64,000 nt of DNA from Kitasatospora cinereorecta (GTDB taxonomy: Bacteria > Actinomycetota > Actinomycetes > Streptomycetales > Streptomycetaceae), in contig NZ_JAMZDX010000006.1 in assembly GCF_024172095.1 (NCBI RefSeq), positions 248,001 to 312,000 of the forward strand. The letters are read 5' to 3'. The translations under genes and the position numbers were made by a program. Below the pieces are notes generated by a model. The model was given only the letters and a program-made list of their open reading frames with translations, was not told the DNA's origin and searched no databases. Below, in pieces: positions 1 through 8,537 of this stretch. The stretch's first letter is position 1; each line of letters opens with the position of its first letter.

Positions 1-173
1 ACGGTGATCGAGAAGTCGGCGGCGGTGCGGACCGGGCGCCCGTCGAGCGAGCAGGTGACCACCTCGTAGAGGGGGCGGTCGTCGGCGTCGGTGGCGGAGC
101 CGAACAGCCTGGAGGGCAGGCTCAGCTCGAACGGGATCACCCCGTCGAGGGCGAGGACCACAACACGATGCAT
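1..173 (-). CDS. GlxA-family (DJ-1/PfpI + AraC) transcriptional regulator, N-terminus only
   Basis: The gene runs off the left edge; only about 57 N-terminal residues are visible, beginning MHRVVVLALDGVIPFEL and continuing through PLYEVVTCSLDGRPV. This is the typical opening of the DJ-1/PfpI-like sensor domain of GlxA-type regulators, which carry a C-terminal AraC helix-turn-helix (outside the window). It is divergent from the oxidoreductase gene that starts at 245, with 71 bp between them, so it may control that gene. A 6-bp inverted repeat (ATGGCC at 172-177, GGCCAT at 195-200) lies in the shared region. The family call is good; the target is inference. Confidence 0.7.
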   Translation of the reverse strand, partial: MHRVVVLALDGVIPFELSLPSRLFGSATDADDRPLYEVVTCSLDGRPVRTAADFSIT

Positions 174-244
174 GGCCCGATTCTTGCACATCATGGCCAT
201 TCGGCCACTTTTTTCGCAGGTCGCGCCCGGGCAGCCTGGGATGC

Positions 245-1210
245 ATGAGCACTACGAACACCATGAAGGCAATCACCCAGGACACCTACGGCGGCCCCGA
301 GGTGCTGCGCGAGGTCGAGGTCGAGCGGCCTGTTCCCGGACCGTCGGAGGTCCTGGTCCGGGTCCACGCGGCAGGTATGAACCCCACCGACTGGAAGCAC
401 CGGCAGTTCCCCGGCTTCCTCGACCGGCTCCCGCTGGTGCTGGGCTGGGACGTGTCCGGCGTGGTCGAGGCGGTCGGCATCGGCGTGACGATCCACCGCG
501 TCGGCGACGAGGTGTTCGGCATGCTGCCGTACCCGCACGGCGTCGGCGCGTTCGCCGAGTACGTGGTCGTCCCGGCCCGCGCCCTGGTCCGCAAGCCGTC
601 CAACCTCGACCACGTCCAGGCCGGCGCCGTCCCGCTGGCCGCGCTGACCGCGTGGCAGGTGCTGGTGGACGCCGCCGACGTCCGGCCGGGCCGGCGGGTG
701 CTGGTCCACGCCGCCGCGGGCGGGGTCGGCCACTTCGCCGTCCAGATCGCCAAGGACCGCGGCGCGTACGTGATCGGCACCGCGAGCGCACCCAAGCACG
801 AGCTGCTGCACGAGCTCGGCGTGGACGAGGCGATCGACTACCGGACCAGGGACTTCACCGAGATCGAGCCGGTCGACCTGGTCTTCGACACCCTCGGCGG
901 CGAGACCGCCCTGCGCTCACTGGACGTGCTCCGCCCCGGCGGCCGGCTGATCTCCATCGCGCTCGGCACGCTGCCCGCCGAGCTGCGTGGCGTGGCCGAA
1001 GCCCGCGGGATCCAGGTGGACGAGCTGCTGGTCGAGGCCGACCAGGAGGGCATGCGGGCGATCCGTGACCTGGTCGAGGACGGTCGGCTGCGGCCGGTCG
1101 TCGACGCGGTCTTCCCGCTGGCGCAGGCCGCCAAGGGTCACGCCACGGGCGACACCGGGCGGGTGACCGGCAAGGTGGTGCTCGCCGTCGCGGCAGCCGA
1201 CCGGTCGTAG
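245..1210 (+). CDS. NADP-dependent quinone-type oxidoreductase (MDR superfamily)
   Basis: 321 aa. The N-terminal GroES-like fold has GPSEVLVRVHAAGMNPTDWK, and the Rossmann fold has the AAAGGVGHFAVQIAK dinucleotide motif. This matches zinc-independent quinone oxidoreductase or enoyl-reductase-like members of the medium-chain dehydrogenase family; the cysteine/histidine zinc sites of alcohol dehydrogenases are not evident. The first ATG at 245 is preceded by a weak GGGA; an in-frame ATG at 263 begins the conserved MKAITQ segment and is an alternative start. It is transcribed away from the GlxA-like regulator. The substrate cannot be told from sequence. Confidence 0.85.
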   Translation: MSTTNTMKAITQDTYGGPEVLREVEVERPVPGPSEVLVRVHAAGMNPTDWKHRQFPGFLDRLPLVLGWDVSGVVEAVGIGVTIHRVGDEVFGMLPYPHGVGAFAEYVVVPARALVRKPSNLDHVQAGAVPLAALTAWQVLVDAADVRPGRRVLVHAAAGGVGHFAVQIAKDRGAYVIGTASAPKHELLHELGVDEAIDYRTRDFTEIEPVDLVFDTLGGETALRSLDVLRPGGRLISIALGTLPAELRGVAEARGIQVDELLVEADQEGMRAIRDLVEDGRLRPVVDAVFPLAQAAKGHATGDTGRVTGKVVLAVAAADRS

Positions 1211-1252
1211 GTCGCGCCGGGCCGGGCCGGCGGCACAGCAGGTCAGGTCACG

Positions 1253-1792
1253 TCAGGTCAGCGACTTGTAGAAGAAGGTCGCGGGGCTGAGCGTGCCGTC
1301 CGGGTCGGCGGCGTAGTCGGGGACGAGACCGTACCGGGTCCAGCCGGCCGAGTCGTAGAGACGCTCGGCCGCGCTGCCGGTGCGGGTGTCCAGGAGCAGC
1401 AGGGTGGCGTCCGCGTCCGCGGCGGCGCGCTCGGCGGTGTCGAGCAGGCGGCGGGCCAGGCCGCGGCCGCGGGCGTCGCGGTGGACCATCAGTTTCACCA
1501 CCTCGGCGCGGTGCCGGCCGTTGGCCTTGCCCTCCAGCACCAGGCCGACCGTGCCGACGGTCCGGCCGGCACCGTCCCGCGCCGCCCAGACCAGGCGTCG
1601 GCCCGCCTCCACCTCCGGGGCGAACTGCAACCACCAGTGGGCCGCCTCGGCGGCGTCGAGCGGGGCCAGGAAGCCGATCGACGCGCCGTCGTCGACGGCG
1701 TCTGTGAGCAGGGCGCCGAGTTGGTGACGGCAGTCGGCGAGGTCGGCCGCGGTGAGCCGGACGACCTCGACGGTGGCGGTGGAAACGGCCAT
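1253..1792 (-). CDS. GNAT family N-acetyltransferase
   Basis: 179 aa. The acetyl-CoA binding signature RDARGRGLARRLLDTAE and the following AERLYDSAGWTRYG are typical of GNAT fold motifs A and B. The start at 1792 (MAVSTATVEVVRL) is chosen because AGAGGGGA precedes it at good spacing; a longer frame upstream reads through low-complexity sequence. It lies 38 bp downstream of the XRE-cupin regulator on the same strand, so the two probably form an operon and this acetyltransferase may detoxify or modify the compound the regulator senses. The acceptor is unknown. Confidence 0.85.
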   Translation of the reverse strand: MAVSTATVEVVRLTAADLADCRHQLGALLTDAVDDGASIGFLAPLDAAEAAHWWLQFAPEVEAGRRLVWAARDGAGRTVGTVGLVLEGKANGRHRAEVVKLMVHRDARGRGLARRLLDTAERAAADADATLLLLDTRTGSAAERLYDSAGWTRYGLVPDYAADPDGTLSPATFFYKSLT

Positions 1793-1830
1793 GGTGGCGT
1801 CCCCTCTGATGGGAAGGGCCTCGGCCCTGG

Positions 1831-2385
1831 TCATGGCAGGACGATCGCGACGGCGTAGCGGACCGGGTCCGGCCCCGGGCAGTGGAACCGGGACGGCCCC
1901 CACAGCCGGAAGCGCAGGCAGTCACCGGGCCCGAGCGGCTGCGGCTCACCCTGGACGGTGATCTCCACCCGCCCATCCAGCACCCAGATGTGCTGTTCCA
2001 GGCCGGGGACGGGCGGCGCGTCGTAGTCGATCACCGCACCGGGCTCCAGTCGGCCCTCGATCAGCTCGCCGCGCAGCCCGGCGTGCGGCGGGGAGACCGA
2101 GCGGCGGACGAAGCCGGACGCCTCGTCCCGCCACACCGCCTGCTCCCCCGCCCGCAGCAGCTGCGGCGGCTCCGCCTCCACCTCGGCGAGCAGGCGGGAC
2201 ATGGTGCGGCCGTACGCCGTGCACAGTCGTCCGAGCTGCGCGGCGGTCGGACTGATCTCGGCGCGCTCGAACCGCGACAGCGCCGAACGGCTGATGTCGC
2301 TGCGCTGCGCCAGGTCGTCCAGCGACCACCCGTGCTCGGCCCGCAGGGCCGCGAGGCGGGCGGCCAGGGCAGCATCGATTCCCAT
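1831..2385 (-). CDS. XRE-family regulator with C-terminal cupin sensor domain
   Basis: 184 aa. Residues about 8-62 form an XRE helix-turn-helix (WSLDDLAQRSDISRSALSRFER). Residues about 105-180 form a small cupin (EQHIWVLDGRVEITVQG, then LGPGDCLRFR). Such HTH-cupin proteins are cytoplasmic repressors or activators whose cupin binds a small ligand. Two TCCC-N6-GGGA inverted repeats overlap and precede its own start codon, which suggests autoregulation. The GNAT gene follows 38 bp downstream and is the likely regulated partner. Confidence 0.88.
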   Translation of the reverse strand: MGIDAALAARLAALRAEHGWSLDDLAQRSDISRSALSRFERAEISPTAAQLGRLCTAYGRTMSRLLAEVEAEPPQLLRAGEQAVWRDEASGFVRRSVSPPHAGLRGELIEGRLEPGAVIDYDAPPVPGLEQHIWVLDGRVEITVQGEPQPLGPGDCLRFRLWGPSRFHCPGPDPVRYAVAIVLP

Positions 2386-2412
2386 ATCAGGGATGCTATC
2401 CCGAATATGGGA
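2380..2412. promoter_or_regulatory. Paired inverted-repeat operator for the XRE-cupin gene
   Basis: Two dyads of the same form lie 19 bp apart centre to centre: TCCC-ATATCA-GGGA (2380-2393, overlapping the start codon) and TCCC-GAATAT-GGGA (2399-2412, extendable to TATCCC/GGGATA at 2397-2414). The inner half-sites also form GGGAT-GCT-ATCCC. The near two-turn spacing fits two dimers on one DNA face. Autorepression is inference. Confidence 0.55.
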
Positions 2413-2460
2413 TACCAGGGAAGACGCCAGGGAAGAGGTCGGCGAGCCCCGGGGGAGCGG

Positions 2461-2997
2461 TCAGATGCCCAGGACGAGGGCGCGGGCGGCGGCGTTGTCC
2501 AGCAGGAGGTGGACGTCCGCCTGGGTGGTGCCGGGGCGGTCGTTGTAGGCGTCCGGGGAGTCGACGGGGCGGCCGGTGGCGTGGAGGACCTCCATCACCT
2601 GGGCGCGGGCGCGACGGACGGTGTACGGGGTGCCGTAGCCGTGGGCGAGGACGGCAGCCTGGGCGCCGAGGAGGCAGACCCGGCCCCGCGGGTCCCACAG
2701 GGCGCCCTGCAGCCACCCCGAGGCGGCGAGGTAGCGGGAGGTGAGCCGCAGGTGGCCGGCGACGGTGACGTCGGCCGGCCGGGCCGGGCGATGGACCAGG
2801 CGGTCGAGCAGGGTGCGGTGGGGCAGCGGGTGGCCGGCGTTCCAGGGCTGGAGGGTGCTGCCGAGCGGGCAGACGTACGGCGTCGGCGGGTGGAGGGGGC
2901 CGGGCAGGGAGGCGAGGTACTGCTCGATCTCCTCGACCAGGCCGGAGGTCTCGATGCTGACGTGCACGCCGCGGGGGGCGAGAGCGGTGCCGGACAA
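2461..2997 (-). CDS. DUF6197-like conserved hypothetical protein
   Basis: 178 aa soluble protein of unknown function. The C-terminal stretch around YNDRPGTTQADVHLLLDNAA resembles DUF6197 proteins of streptomycetes, which share a WND/YND-PGxTQxxV motif. The start is the TTG at 2997, because GAGGAG (complement of 3003-3008) sits five bases upstream; no ATG gives a better fit. No catalytic signature, signal peptide or membrane segment is seen. It is separated by 430 bp from the divergent S9 peptidase. Confidence 0.55.
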   Translation of the reverse strand: MSGTALAPRGVHVSIETSGLVEEIEQYLASLPGPLHPPTPYVCPLGSTLQPWNAGHPLPHRTLLDRLVHRPARPADVTVAGHLRLTSRYLAASGWLQGALWDPRGRVCLLGAQAAVLAHGYGTPYTVRRARAQVMEVLHATGRPVDSPDAYNDRPGTTQADVHLLLDNAAARALVLGI

Positions 2998-3427
2998 GGT
3001 GACTCCTCGTACGTTATGTCCAGGTTTGTACCGCTTTCGTGATAACCCGCGCCTGACCGGATGTCATGTCGACGCAGCAGGAGCGGCGCACCCTGGCGCC
3101 CGGCGGCGCGCACCTCCACCACCGCGCGGAGCCCGCGGCAGATCGGCCGGATCCGCCTCGGCCGGATGGGCGACGACGGCCCACCCCCACCTCGTCCGGC
3201 AACCGGCACCGACAGGTGCAGGCCTTCGCCCGGGCCGTGGAGTCCGGGCGTTCGATCGCGCGCCGACCGGTGCAGCGGCGCTCCCGGTTCGTTGCTTCCC
3301 GGCAGGTACGGCGGCGCCCCGACGACCCGGCGCGCGGCGCGCGGGATCGCGCCCCCGCCGGGGCGCGCGCGGTGCGGGCTGTCACGCCCCTGGCTGGCGG
3401 GTCGGCCGATCGGGTTGGATGGGTGGC
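2998..3427. other. Intergenic stretch without a convincing gene
   Basis: 430 bp between divergent genes. The first 60 bp are relatively AT-rich and hold the Shine-Dalgarno and probably the promoter of the DUF6197-like gene. The rest is GC-rich; its open frames are arginine/proline-rich and look like noise. No RNA gene or hairpin was recognised. Confidence 0.5.
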
Positions 3428-5242
3428 ATGACCGATCAGACGAACGCCGTCCCGGCGTGGGAGCAGCGGTTCCGGGCGGCGCGGGTTTCCCTGCCGGAGT
3501 GGGCGGAGGACGCGCCCGACCGGGCGCTGTACGTGTCGAACGCGACGGGCACCTACGAGGTGTACGCCTGGGACCGTGCGACCGGGGACCACCGGCAGGT
3601 GACCGACCGCCCCAACGGGACCACCGAGGCCGAGCTCAGCCCGGACGGGGCCTGGATCTGGTGGTTCGACGACACCGACGGCGACGAGTTCGGTGTCTGG
3701 CGCCGCCAACCGTTCGCCGGCGGCCCGGACCACGAGGCGGTGCCCGGGGTGCCGGCCGCGTACTCGGCGGGCCTGGCGCTCGGCCGCGACGGCACCGTCG
3801 TGGTCGGCACCTCCACCGACGACGAGGGCACCACGCTGTACCTGCGCCGCCCGGACGGCGGGAGCCCCGAGGTGGTCTACCACCACGCCGAGTACGGCGG
3901 CGTCGGCGACCTCTCGCTGGACTCCGCGCTGCTGGCCGTCGACCACACCGAGCACGGCGACGCGATGCACTCCGCGATCCGGGTGCTCGACCTCGCCGAC
4001 GGCTCCACCGTGGCCGAGCTGGACGAGGTGACCGGGTGTGACGAGCCGCGCGGCGTCGCCTGCCTGGGCTTCGCCCCGGCCGTCGGTGACACCCGTCTGC
4101 TGGTGGCGCACCAGCGGCGCGGCCGCTGGGAGCCGATGATCTGGGACGTCGCCGCCGGTACCGAGACCGAGCTGAAGCTGCGCGACGAGCAGGGCCGCGA
4201 GTTCCCCGGCGACCTGTCGGCGCAGTGGCGGCCGGACGCCCGGGCGCTGCTCATCGAGCACGAGTACGAGGCGCGCAGCGAGTTGTTCTCGTACGACCTC
4301 GCCGGCGGGGTGCTCACCCGGCTGGACACGCCGCGCGGCACGGTCTCCGGCGCCACCGCCCGCCCGGACGGGACGGTGGAGTTCCTGTGGTCCTCCGCCG
4401 CCGAGCCGTCGGCCGTCCGGTCGACCTCGGGCGAGGTGGTGCTGCGGGCGCCCGGCCCGGTGCCGCCCGGCTCGGTGCCGGTCGAGGACGTGTGGGTGGA
4501 GGGGCCCGGCGGGCGGGTCCACGCGCTGGTCCAGCGGCCGGCGGGCGAGGGCCCGTTCCCGACCGTGTTCGAGATCCACGGCGGCCCGACGTACCACGAC
4601 AGCGACTCGTTCGCCGCAGGTCCGGCGGCCTGGCTGGACCACGGCTTCGCGGTGGTCCGGGTCAACTACCGCGGCTCCACCGGCTACGGCCAGGCGTGGA
4701 CGGACGCCCTGCGCGAGCGGGTCGGCCTGATCGAGCTGGAGGACATCGGCGCGGTCCGCGCCTGGGCGGTCGACTCCGGGCTCGCCGACCCGGCCCGGCT
4801 GGTGCTGTCCGGCGGCTCGTGGGGCGGCTACCTGACCCTGCTCGGCCTCGGCGTCCAGCCCGAGGAGTGGACCCTCGGCCTCGCCGCCGTCCCGGTCGCG
4901 GACTACCTGACCGCGTACGCCGACGAGATGGAGGCGCTCAAGTCGCTGGACCGCACGCTGTTCGGCGGCGACCCGGACGAGGTCCCCGAGCGCTGGCACG
5001 CCTCCTCGCCGCTGACCTACGTCGAGCAGGTCAAGGCGCCGGTCTACATCAGCGCCGGCGTCAACGACCCGCGCTGCCCGATCCGTCAGATCGAGAACTA
5101 CGTGGAGCGGCTGGAGGCGCTCGGCAAGGTGCACGAGGTGTACCGCTACGATGCCGGGCACGGTTCGCTGGTCGTCGACGAGCGGATCAAGCAGCTCCGC
5201 CTGGAGATCGACTTCGTCCGGCGGCACCTGGACCTCGGATGA
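3428..5242 (+). CDS. S9 family peptidase (prolyl oligopeptidase/acylaminoacyl-peptidase type)
   Basis: 604 aa. An N-terminal beta-propeller of about 330 residues with TolB-like strands (AELSPDGAWIWWF, TARPDGTVEFLW) is followed by an alpha/beta-hydrolase domain. Catalytic elements visible are the oxyanion HGGP, nucleophile GGSWGG, acid in SAGVNDPRCP and histidine in YDAGHGS. No signal peptide is present, so it is probably cytoplasmic and trims short peptides. The start at 3428 gives the family's usual length. The following lipoprotein gene begins 22 bp downstream and may be co-transcribed. Confidence 0.9.
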   Translation: MTDQTNAVPAWEQRFRAARVSLPEWAEDAPDRALYVSNATGTYEVYAWDRATGDHRQVTDRPNGTTEAELSPDGAWIWWFDDTDGDEFGVWRRQPFAGGPDHEAVPGVPAAYSAGLALGRDGTVVVGTSTDDEGTTLYLRRPDGGSPEVVYHHAEYGGVGDLSLDSALLAVDHTEHGDAMHSAIRVLDLADGSTVAELDEVTGCDEPRGVACLGFAPAVGDTRLLVAHQRRGRWEPMIWDVAAGTETELKLRDEQGREFPGDLSAQWRPDARALLIEHEYEARSELFSYDLAGGVLTRLDTPRGTVSGATARPDGTVEFLWSSAAEPSAVRSTSGEVVLRAPGPVPPGSVPVEDVWVEGPGGRVHALVQRPAGEGPFPTVFEIHGGPTYHDSDSFAAGPAAWLDHGFAVVRVNYRGSTGYGQAWTDALRERVGLIELEDIGAVRAWAVDSGLADPARLVLSGGSWGGYLTLLGLGVQPEEWTLGLAAVPVADYLTAYADEMEALKSLDRTLFGGDPDEVPERWHASSPLTYVEQVKAPVYISAGVNDPRCPIRQIENYVERLEALGKVHEVYRYDAGHGSLVVDERIKQLRLEIDFVRRHLDLG

Positions 5243-5264
5243 ACCTCGGAGACGGAACCAGCCG

Positions 5265-5786
5265 GTGAGCCAACCGAACAGAGCCCCCGCACCCGTCCGT
5301 CGCGGCAACACCGGCCGCACCGGCCGCACGGGCCACCGGGCCGCCCTCGCGGCGGCCGGCGTGGCCGCGCTGCTGATGACCGCGACCGGGTGCGCGAGTG
5401 ACGACTCCGACGACGGCTGCGGCCAGGCCCTCGGCGGCGGCCAGGCCCTGGGCGGCGACGCCTCGATGCAGCTGCTGGCCAAGGGCAGCAAGGGCGGCGG
5501 GTCCAGCGGGCGCAGCTCGAAGGGGTCGAAGAGCTCGGGGTCGTCCGGATCCTCCGGCTCGCACAGCTCGTCGGGCTCGTCCGGGTCCTCCGGGTCCGGC
5601 TCGTCGGGGTCCGGCTCGTCGGGGTCCGGCTCGTCCGGGTCCTCGGGGCGGTCGCACACCACGGTGGTCCATCGCCGCGGCTCGTCCGACGGCGACTGCG
5701 GCCGGCCGTCCCCGACGCCGTCCAGCTGGACGTTCCCGTCCGGGGTGCCCTCGCTCGCCCCGTCCGCCAAGCCCAGCACCCGCTGA
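5265..5786 (+). CDS. Putative lipoprotein with Ser/Gly-rich repeat tail
   Basis: 173 aa from a GTG start. Residues about 20-45 are hydrophobic and end in MTATGC, a plausible lipobox, so the mature protein would be anchored at a cysteine outside the membrane. The middle is almost entirely Ser and Gly (SSGSSGSG units) encoded by near-identical 15-bp repeats at about 5577-5645; the tail is Pro/Ser-rich. No enzymatic domain is seen. The repeats suggest a flexible surface spacer whose length could vary between strains. The GTG is supported by the protein layout more than by a strong ribosome-binding site. Confidence 0.65.
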   Translation: MSQPNRAPAPVRRGNTGRTGRTGHRAALAAAGVAALLMTATGCASDDSDDGCGQALGGGQALGGDASMQLLAKGSKGGGSSGRSSKGSKSSGSSGSSGSHSSSGSSGSSGSGSSGSGSSGSGSSGSSGRSHTTVVHRRGSSDGDCGRPSPTPSSWTFPSGVPSLAPSAKPSTR

Positions 5787-5835
5787 CCGGCCCACAGCAC
5801 CCGCCGGCGCGAACGGTCTCCCGCAGAACGGTCTC

Positions 5836-6624
5836 CTACAGGGCCGGGTCCAGTCCGAGGGCCCGGTCCTGTACCGCTTCCGCCTCACGGCGGATCAGGC
5901 GGAACCACATGAACACCACGAAGCCGGCGAAGACGAACCACTCCAGCGTGTAGCCGAGGTTCTGGAACGCCCGCAGGCTCAGACCGTCGCCGCCCTGCGG
6001 CTGCACGGTCGGTACGGCGCTGAAGCCGGCCGGCGCCGCGTCGGCGGCCAGCCAGCCGTCGAACACCGGGTACGGCAGGGCGTTGACCAGGGTCGCCGGG
6101 CTGATCGTGCCCAGCTGGCCGGCCGGCAGTCCGCCGGCGACCGCGCCGCCGCTGCCGCTGGTCTCCGGCGCCTGCAGCCGCCCGGCCACGGTGACCTGCC
6201 CGTCCGGTGCGGCGGGCACCGCCTGCGCCGCGCCCGGGTCGCCCGGCGCCCAGCCGCGGACCACGGCGACGGCCCGGCCGTCGGCGGTCAGCAGCGGGGT
6301 GAGCACGTAGTAGCCCTGGTGGCCGTCGACCGTGCGGTCGGGCACCAGCAGCTGGTGCGCCGGGTCGTAGCTGCCGGTCGCGGTGACCGGGCGGCCGACC
6401 GTGTCGGTGGCGACCCTCGCCGCCGGCCCCGACAGCACCCGGTCGATCGGCTCGGTGGCGGCCGCACCTGCGGAGGCGGCCGCCGTGGCGCTGTCCTGGT
6501 GGGTGGCGATCCGGTCCTCGAAGCGCCCGAGCTGCCAGGAGCCGAGCAGCAGGCAGCCGACGATAGCGGCGAGCGCCACGACCGTGCCGCCGAGCCACCG
6601 CGGGGTCAGGAGAAACCGGTACAC
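5836..6624 (-). CDS. SURF1 family cytochrome oxidase assembly protein
   Basis: 262 aa. It has the SURF1 arrangement: an N-terminal transmembrane helix after YRFLLTPRWLGG, an extracytoplasmic domain of about 190 residues containing LLTADGRAVAVVRGW and LPYPVFDGW, and a C-terminal helix (LEWFVFAGFVVFMWF) ending in basic residues. SURF1 assists haem insertion and assembly of cytochrome c oxidase. The GTG at 6624 begins the conserved YRFLLTPRW segment; upstream GTGs in frame are possible. Monocistronic appearance. Confidence 0.9.
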   Translation of the reverse strand: MYRFLLTPRWLGGTVVALAAIVGCLLLGSWQLGRFEDRIATHQDSATAAASAGAAATEPIDRVLSGPAARVATDTVGRPVTATGSYDPAHQLLVPDRTVDGHQGYYVLTPLLTADGRAVAVVRGWAPGDPGAAQAVPAAPDGQVTVAGRLQAPETSGSGGAVAGGLPAGQLGTISPATLVNALPYPVFDGWLAADAAPAGFSAVPTVQPQGGDGLSLRAFQNLGYTLEWFVFAGFVVFMWFRLIRREAEAVQDRALGLDPAL

Positions 6625-6766
6625 ACCCACCACGGTAACCAGTCCACACACCGCCTCCGACCGCCGGGGGCGGTGCGTCGATCCGGACCGCCGGTCCGAG
6701 ACACCGGTCCGAGACACCGGTCCGGGCCCAGAGTCCAGGCCAAGGGTCCAGCGGCCCCGGTGCGCC

Positions 6767-7579
6767 TCAGACCGCCACCGGCACCAGCGCGGCGAGCCGC
6801 CCGGCCGTCACCGAACCCGGCTCCGCCGTGTAGACGACCAGCAGCTGGTCCGGGTCTCCCGGCAGCTCCAGCGTCTCGAAGTCGACTTCCAGTCGGCCGA
6901 CCTGCGGATGGCCGAGCACCTTCCGGCCGTACGACTTCTCCCGCACCCCGTGCTCCTGCCACAGCTCGCGGAAGACCTCGCTGCCCTCACCCAGCTCGGC
7001 GACGAGCGCGGCGAGTGCCCGGTCGCCGGGGTAGCGGGCGGCGCTCAGGCGCAGGTACGCCACCGTCGCCGTGGCGACCGGCCGCCACTCCAGGTACAGG
7101 GCGCGACCGGCCGGCGAGAGGAAGGCGTGCCGGGCCATGTTCCGCTGCTCGGGCGGCAGCGCGGACAGGCCGATGACCGCGTCGGCGAGAGCGTTCCACG
7201 CCAGTACGTCCATGCTCCGGCCGATCACGAACGACGGTCCGTCGAACAGGTCCAGCATCCGCCGCACGCCCGGCCGGACCGACTGGGCCTGGGCGCGGAC
7301 CGGCGTGCGCGGCGGACGGGCCAGGTCGTACAGGTGCGCCCGCTCGGTGGCGTCCAGCCGCAGCACCCCGGCGACCGCGTCCAGCACCGCCTCCGAGGCG
7401 CCCTGGCCGCGCCCCTGCTCCAGCCGCACGTAGTAGTCGACGCTCACCCCGGCCAGCTGCGCCACCTCCTCACGCCGCAGCCCCGGCACCCGGCGGCGCC
7501 GGCCCACCACCGGCAGTCCCAGGTCCTCCGGCTGCACCCGGGCCCGCCGCGACCGCAGAAACTCCCCCAGCTCGCTCAT
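6767..7579 (-). CDS. MmyB-like XRE-family transcriptional regulator
   Basis: 270 aa. The N-terminal helix-turn-helix reads VPGLRREEVAQLAGVSVDYYVRLEQGR, the hallmark of the MmyB/MLTR family, and the rest is the PAS-like MLTR ligand-binding domain (SFVIGRSMDVLAWNALADAV). MmyB-type proteins are transcription factors, often divergent from and controlling a short-chain dehydrogenase gene; exactly such a gene starts at 7730 on the other strand. A TGGGTC-N5-GACCCA dyad in the shared 150-bp region is a candidate operator. Confidence 0.92.
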   Translation of the reverse strand: MSELGEFLRSRRARVQPEDLGLPVVGRRRRVPGLRREEVAQLAGVSVDYYVRLEQGRGQGASEAVLDAVAGVLRLDATERAHLYDLARPPRTPVRAQAQSVRPGVRRMLDLFDGPSFVIGRSMDVLAWNALADAVIGLSALPPEQRNMARHAFLSPAGRALYLEWRPVATATVAYLRLSAARYPGDRALAALVAELGEGSEVFRELWQEHGVREKSYGRKVLGHPQVGRLEVDFETLELPGDPDQLLVVYTAEPGSVTAGRLAALVPVAV

Positions 7580-7602
7580 GACCCGACCTTACGTCCGGAG
7601 GG

Positions 7603-7619
7603 TGGGTCTGCCGGACCCA
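7603..7619. promoter_or_regulatory. Candidate operator dyad between MmyB-like regulator and SDR gene
   Basis: A perfect 6-bp inverted repeat TGGGTC-TGCCG-GACCCA lies between the two divergent genes, 24 bp from the regulator start. Its location suits control of both promoters; binding by the MmyB-like protein is inference. Confidence 0.35.
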
Positions 7620-7729
7620 GGAAAACCACGGCCCTGGGTACCCGGACACGGCCCCGGCAGGCTGGACGCGTCCCCGGGCGCCGACCGACGGACCCGTACC
7701 CCGCCGCACCCCGAGCAAGGAGCACCGCC

Positions 7730-8497
7730 ATGTCGTACCCCGCACTCTCCGGCCGCACCGCCGTCGTCACCGGCGCCGCGAGCGGCATGGGCGCCGCCAC
7801 CGCCCGCCTCCTCGCCGCGAACGGGACGGTCGTCGCGCTGCTCGCCCGCCGCGAGGACCGGCTGAAGGAGCTCGCCGAGGAGATCACCGCCGCGGGCGGG
7901 CGGGCGGTGGCGGTCGCCTGCGACGTCACCGACCAGGAGTCGGTGGACGCGGCCGCCGCCCGGATCGCCGCCGGCCTCGGCCGGGTCGATCTGGTGGTCA
8001 ACGCCGCCGGGGTGATGCTGCCCAACCCGGTCGACGACGGGCGGGCCGACGAGTGGACCCGCATGATCGACACCAACCTGACCGGCGTCCTGCGGGTGAT
8101 CCGCGCGTTCTCCGGCGACCTGCGGGCGGCCGCCGCCGAGGGCGGTACCGCGGACCTGGTCAACGTCTCCTCGATCGCCTCGCACGTGGTCTTCCCCGAC
8201 TATGCGGTGTACGCCGCGACCAAGGCCGCGCTCACCCACCTGTCCGCCGCCCTGCGCAGCGAGTACGGCCCGCGCGACGTCCGCGTCACCAACATCGAGC
8301 CGGGGCTGACCGACACCGAGCTCGGCACCCACATCGACAACCCGGCCCTCGGGCTCGACGGCCAGCTCGGTGCGATGTTCCGCAGCATCCAGCCGCTCAC
8401 CTCGGAGGACATCGCCGACCTGATCGCCTACACGGTCAGCCGGCCCCGCCACGTCAACCTGCGACAGCTGATCGCCCTCCCCACTCACCAGGCCTGA
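7730..8497 (+). CDS. SDR family NAD(P)-dependent oxidoreductase
   Basis: 255 aa classical short-chain dehydrogenase. TGAASGMG is the nucleotide-binding glycine motif, NAAG follows beta-4, Ser in NVSSIAS and the YAVYAATK Tyr/Lys pair give the catalytic triad, and NIEPGLTDTE is the usual PG motif. It is divergent from the MmyB-like regulator, the commonest arrangement for this regulator class. SD AAGGAG precedes the ATG. Substrate unknown. Confidence 0.92.
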   Translation: MSYPALSGRTAVVTGAASGMGAATARLLAANGTVVALLARREDRLKELAEEITAAGGRAVAVACDVTDQESVDAAAARIAAGLGRVDLVVNAAGVMLPNPVDDGRADEWTRMIDTNLTGVLRVIRAFSGDLRAAAAEGGTADLVNVSSIASHVVFPDYAVYAATKAALTHLSAALRSEYGPRDVRVTNIEPGLTDTELGTHIDNPALGLDGQLGAMFRSIQPLTSEDIADLIAYTVSRPRHVNLRQLIALPTHQA

Positions 8498-8537
8498 CCG
8501 CTCCGGCCCACCCACATGAGGCCGGCCCGGCGGGTGG

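Noticed and set aside
3014..5800. A 928-codon open frame on the minus strand opposite the S9 peptidase
   Set aside because: It is the antisense shadow of a gene with clear catalytic motifs; the product is Asp/Pro/Val-biased and lacks any domain.
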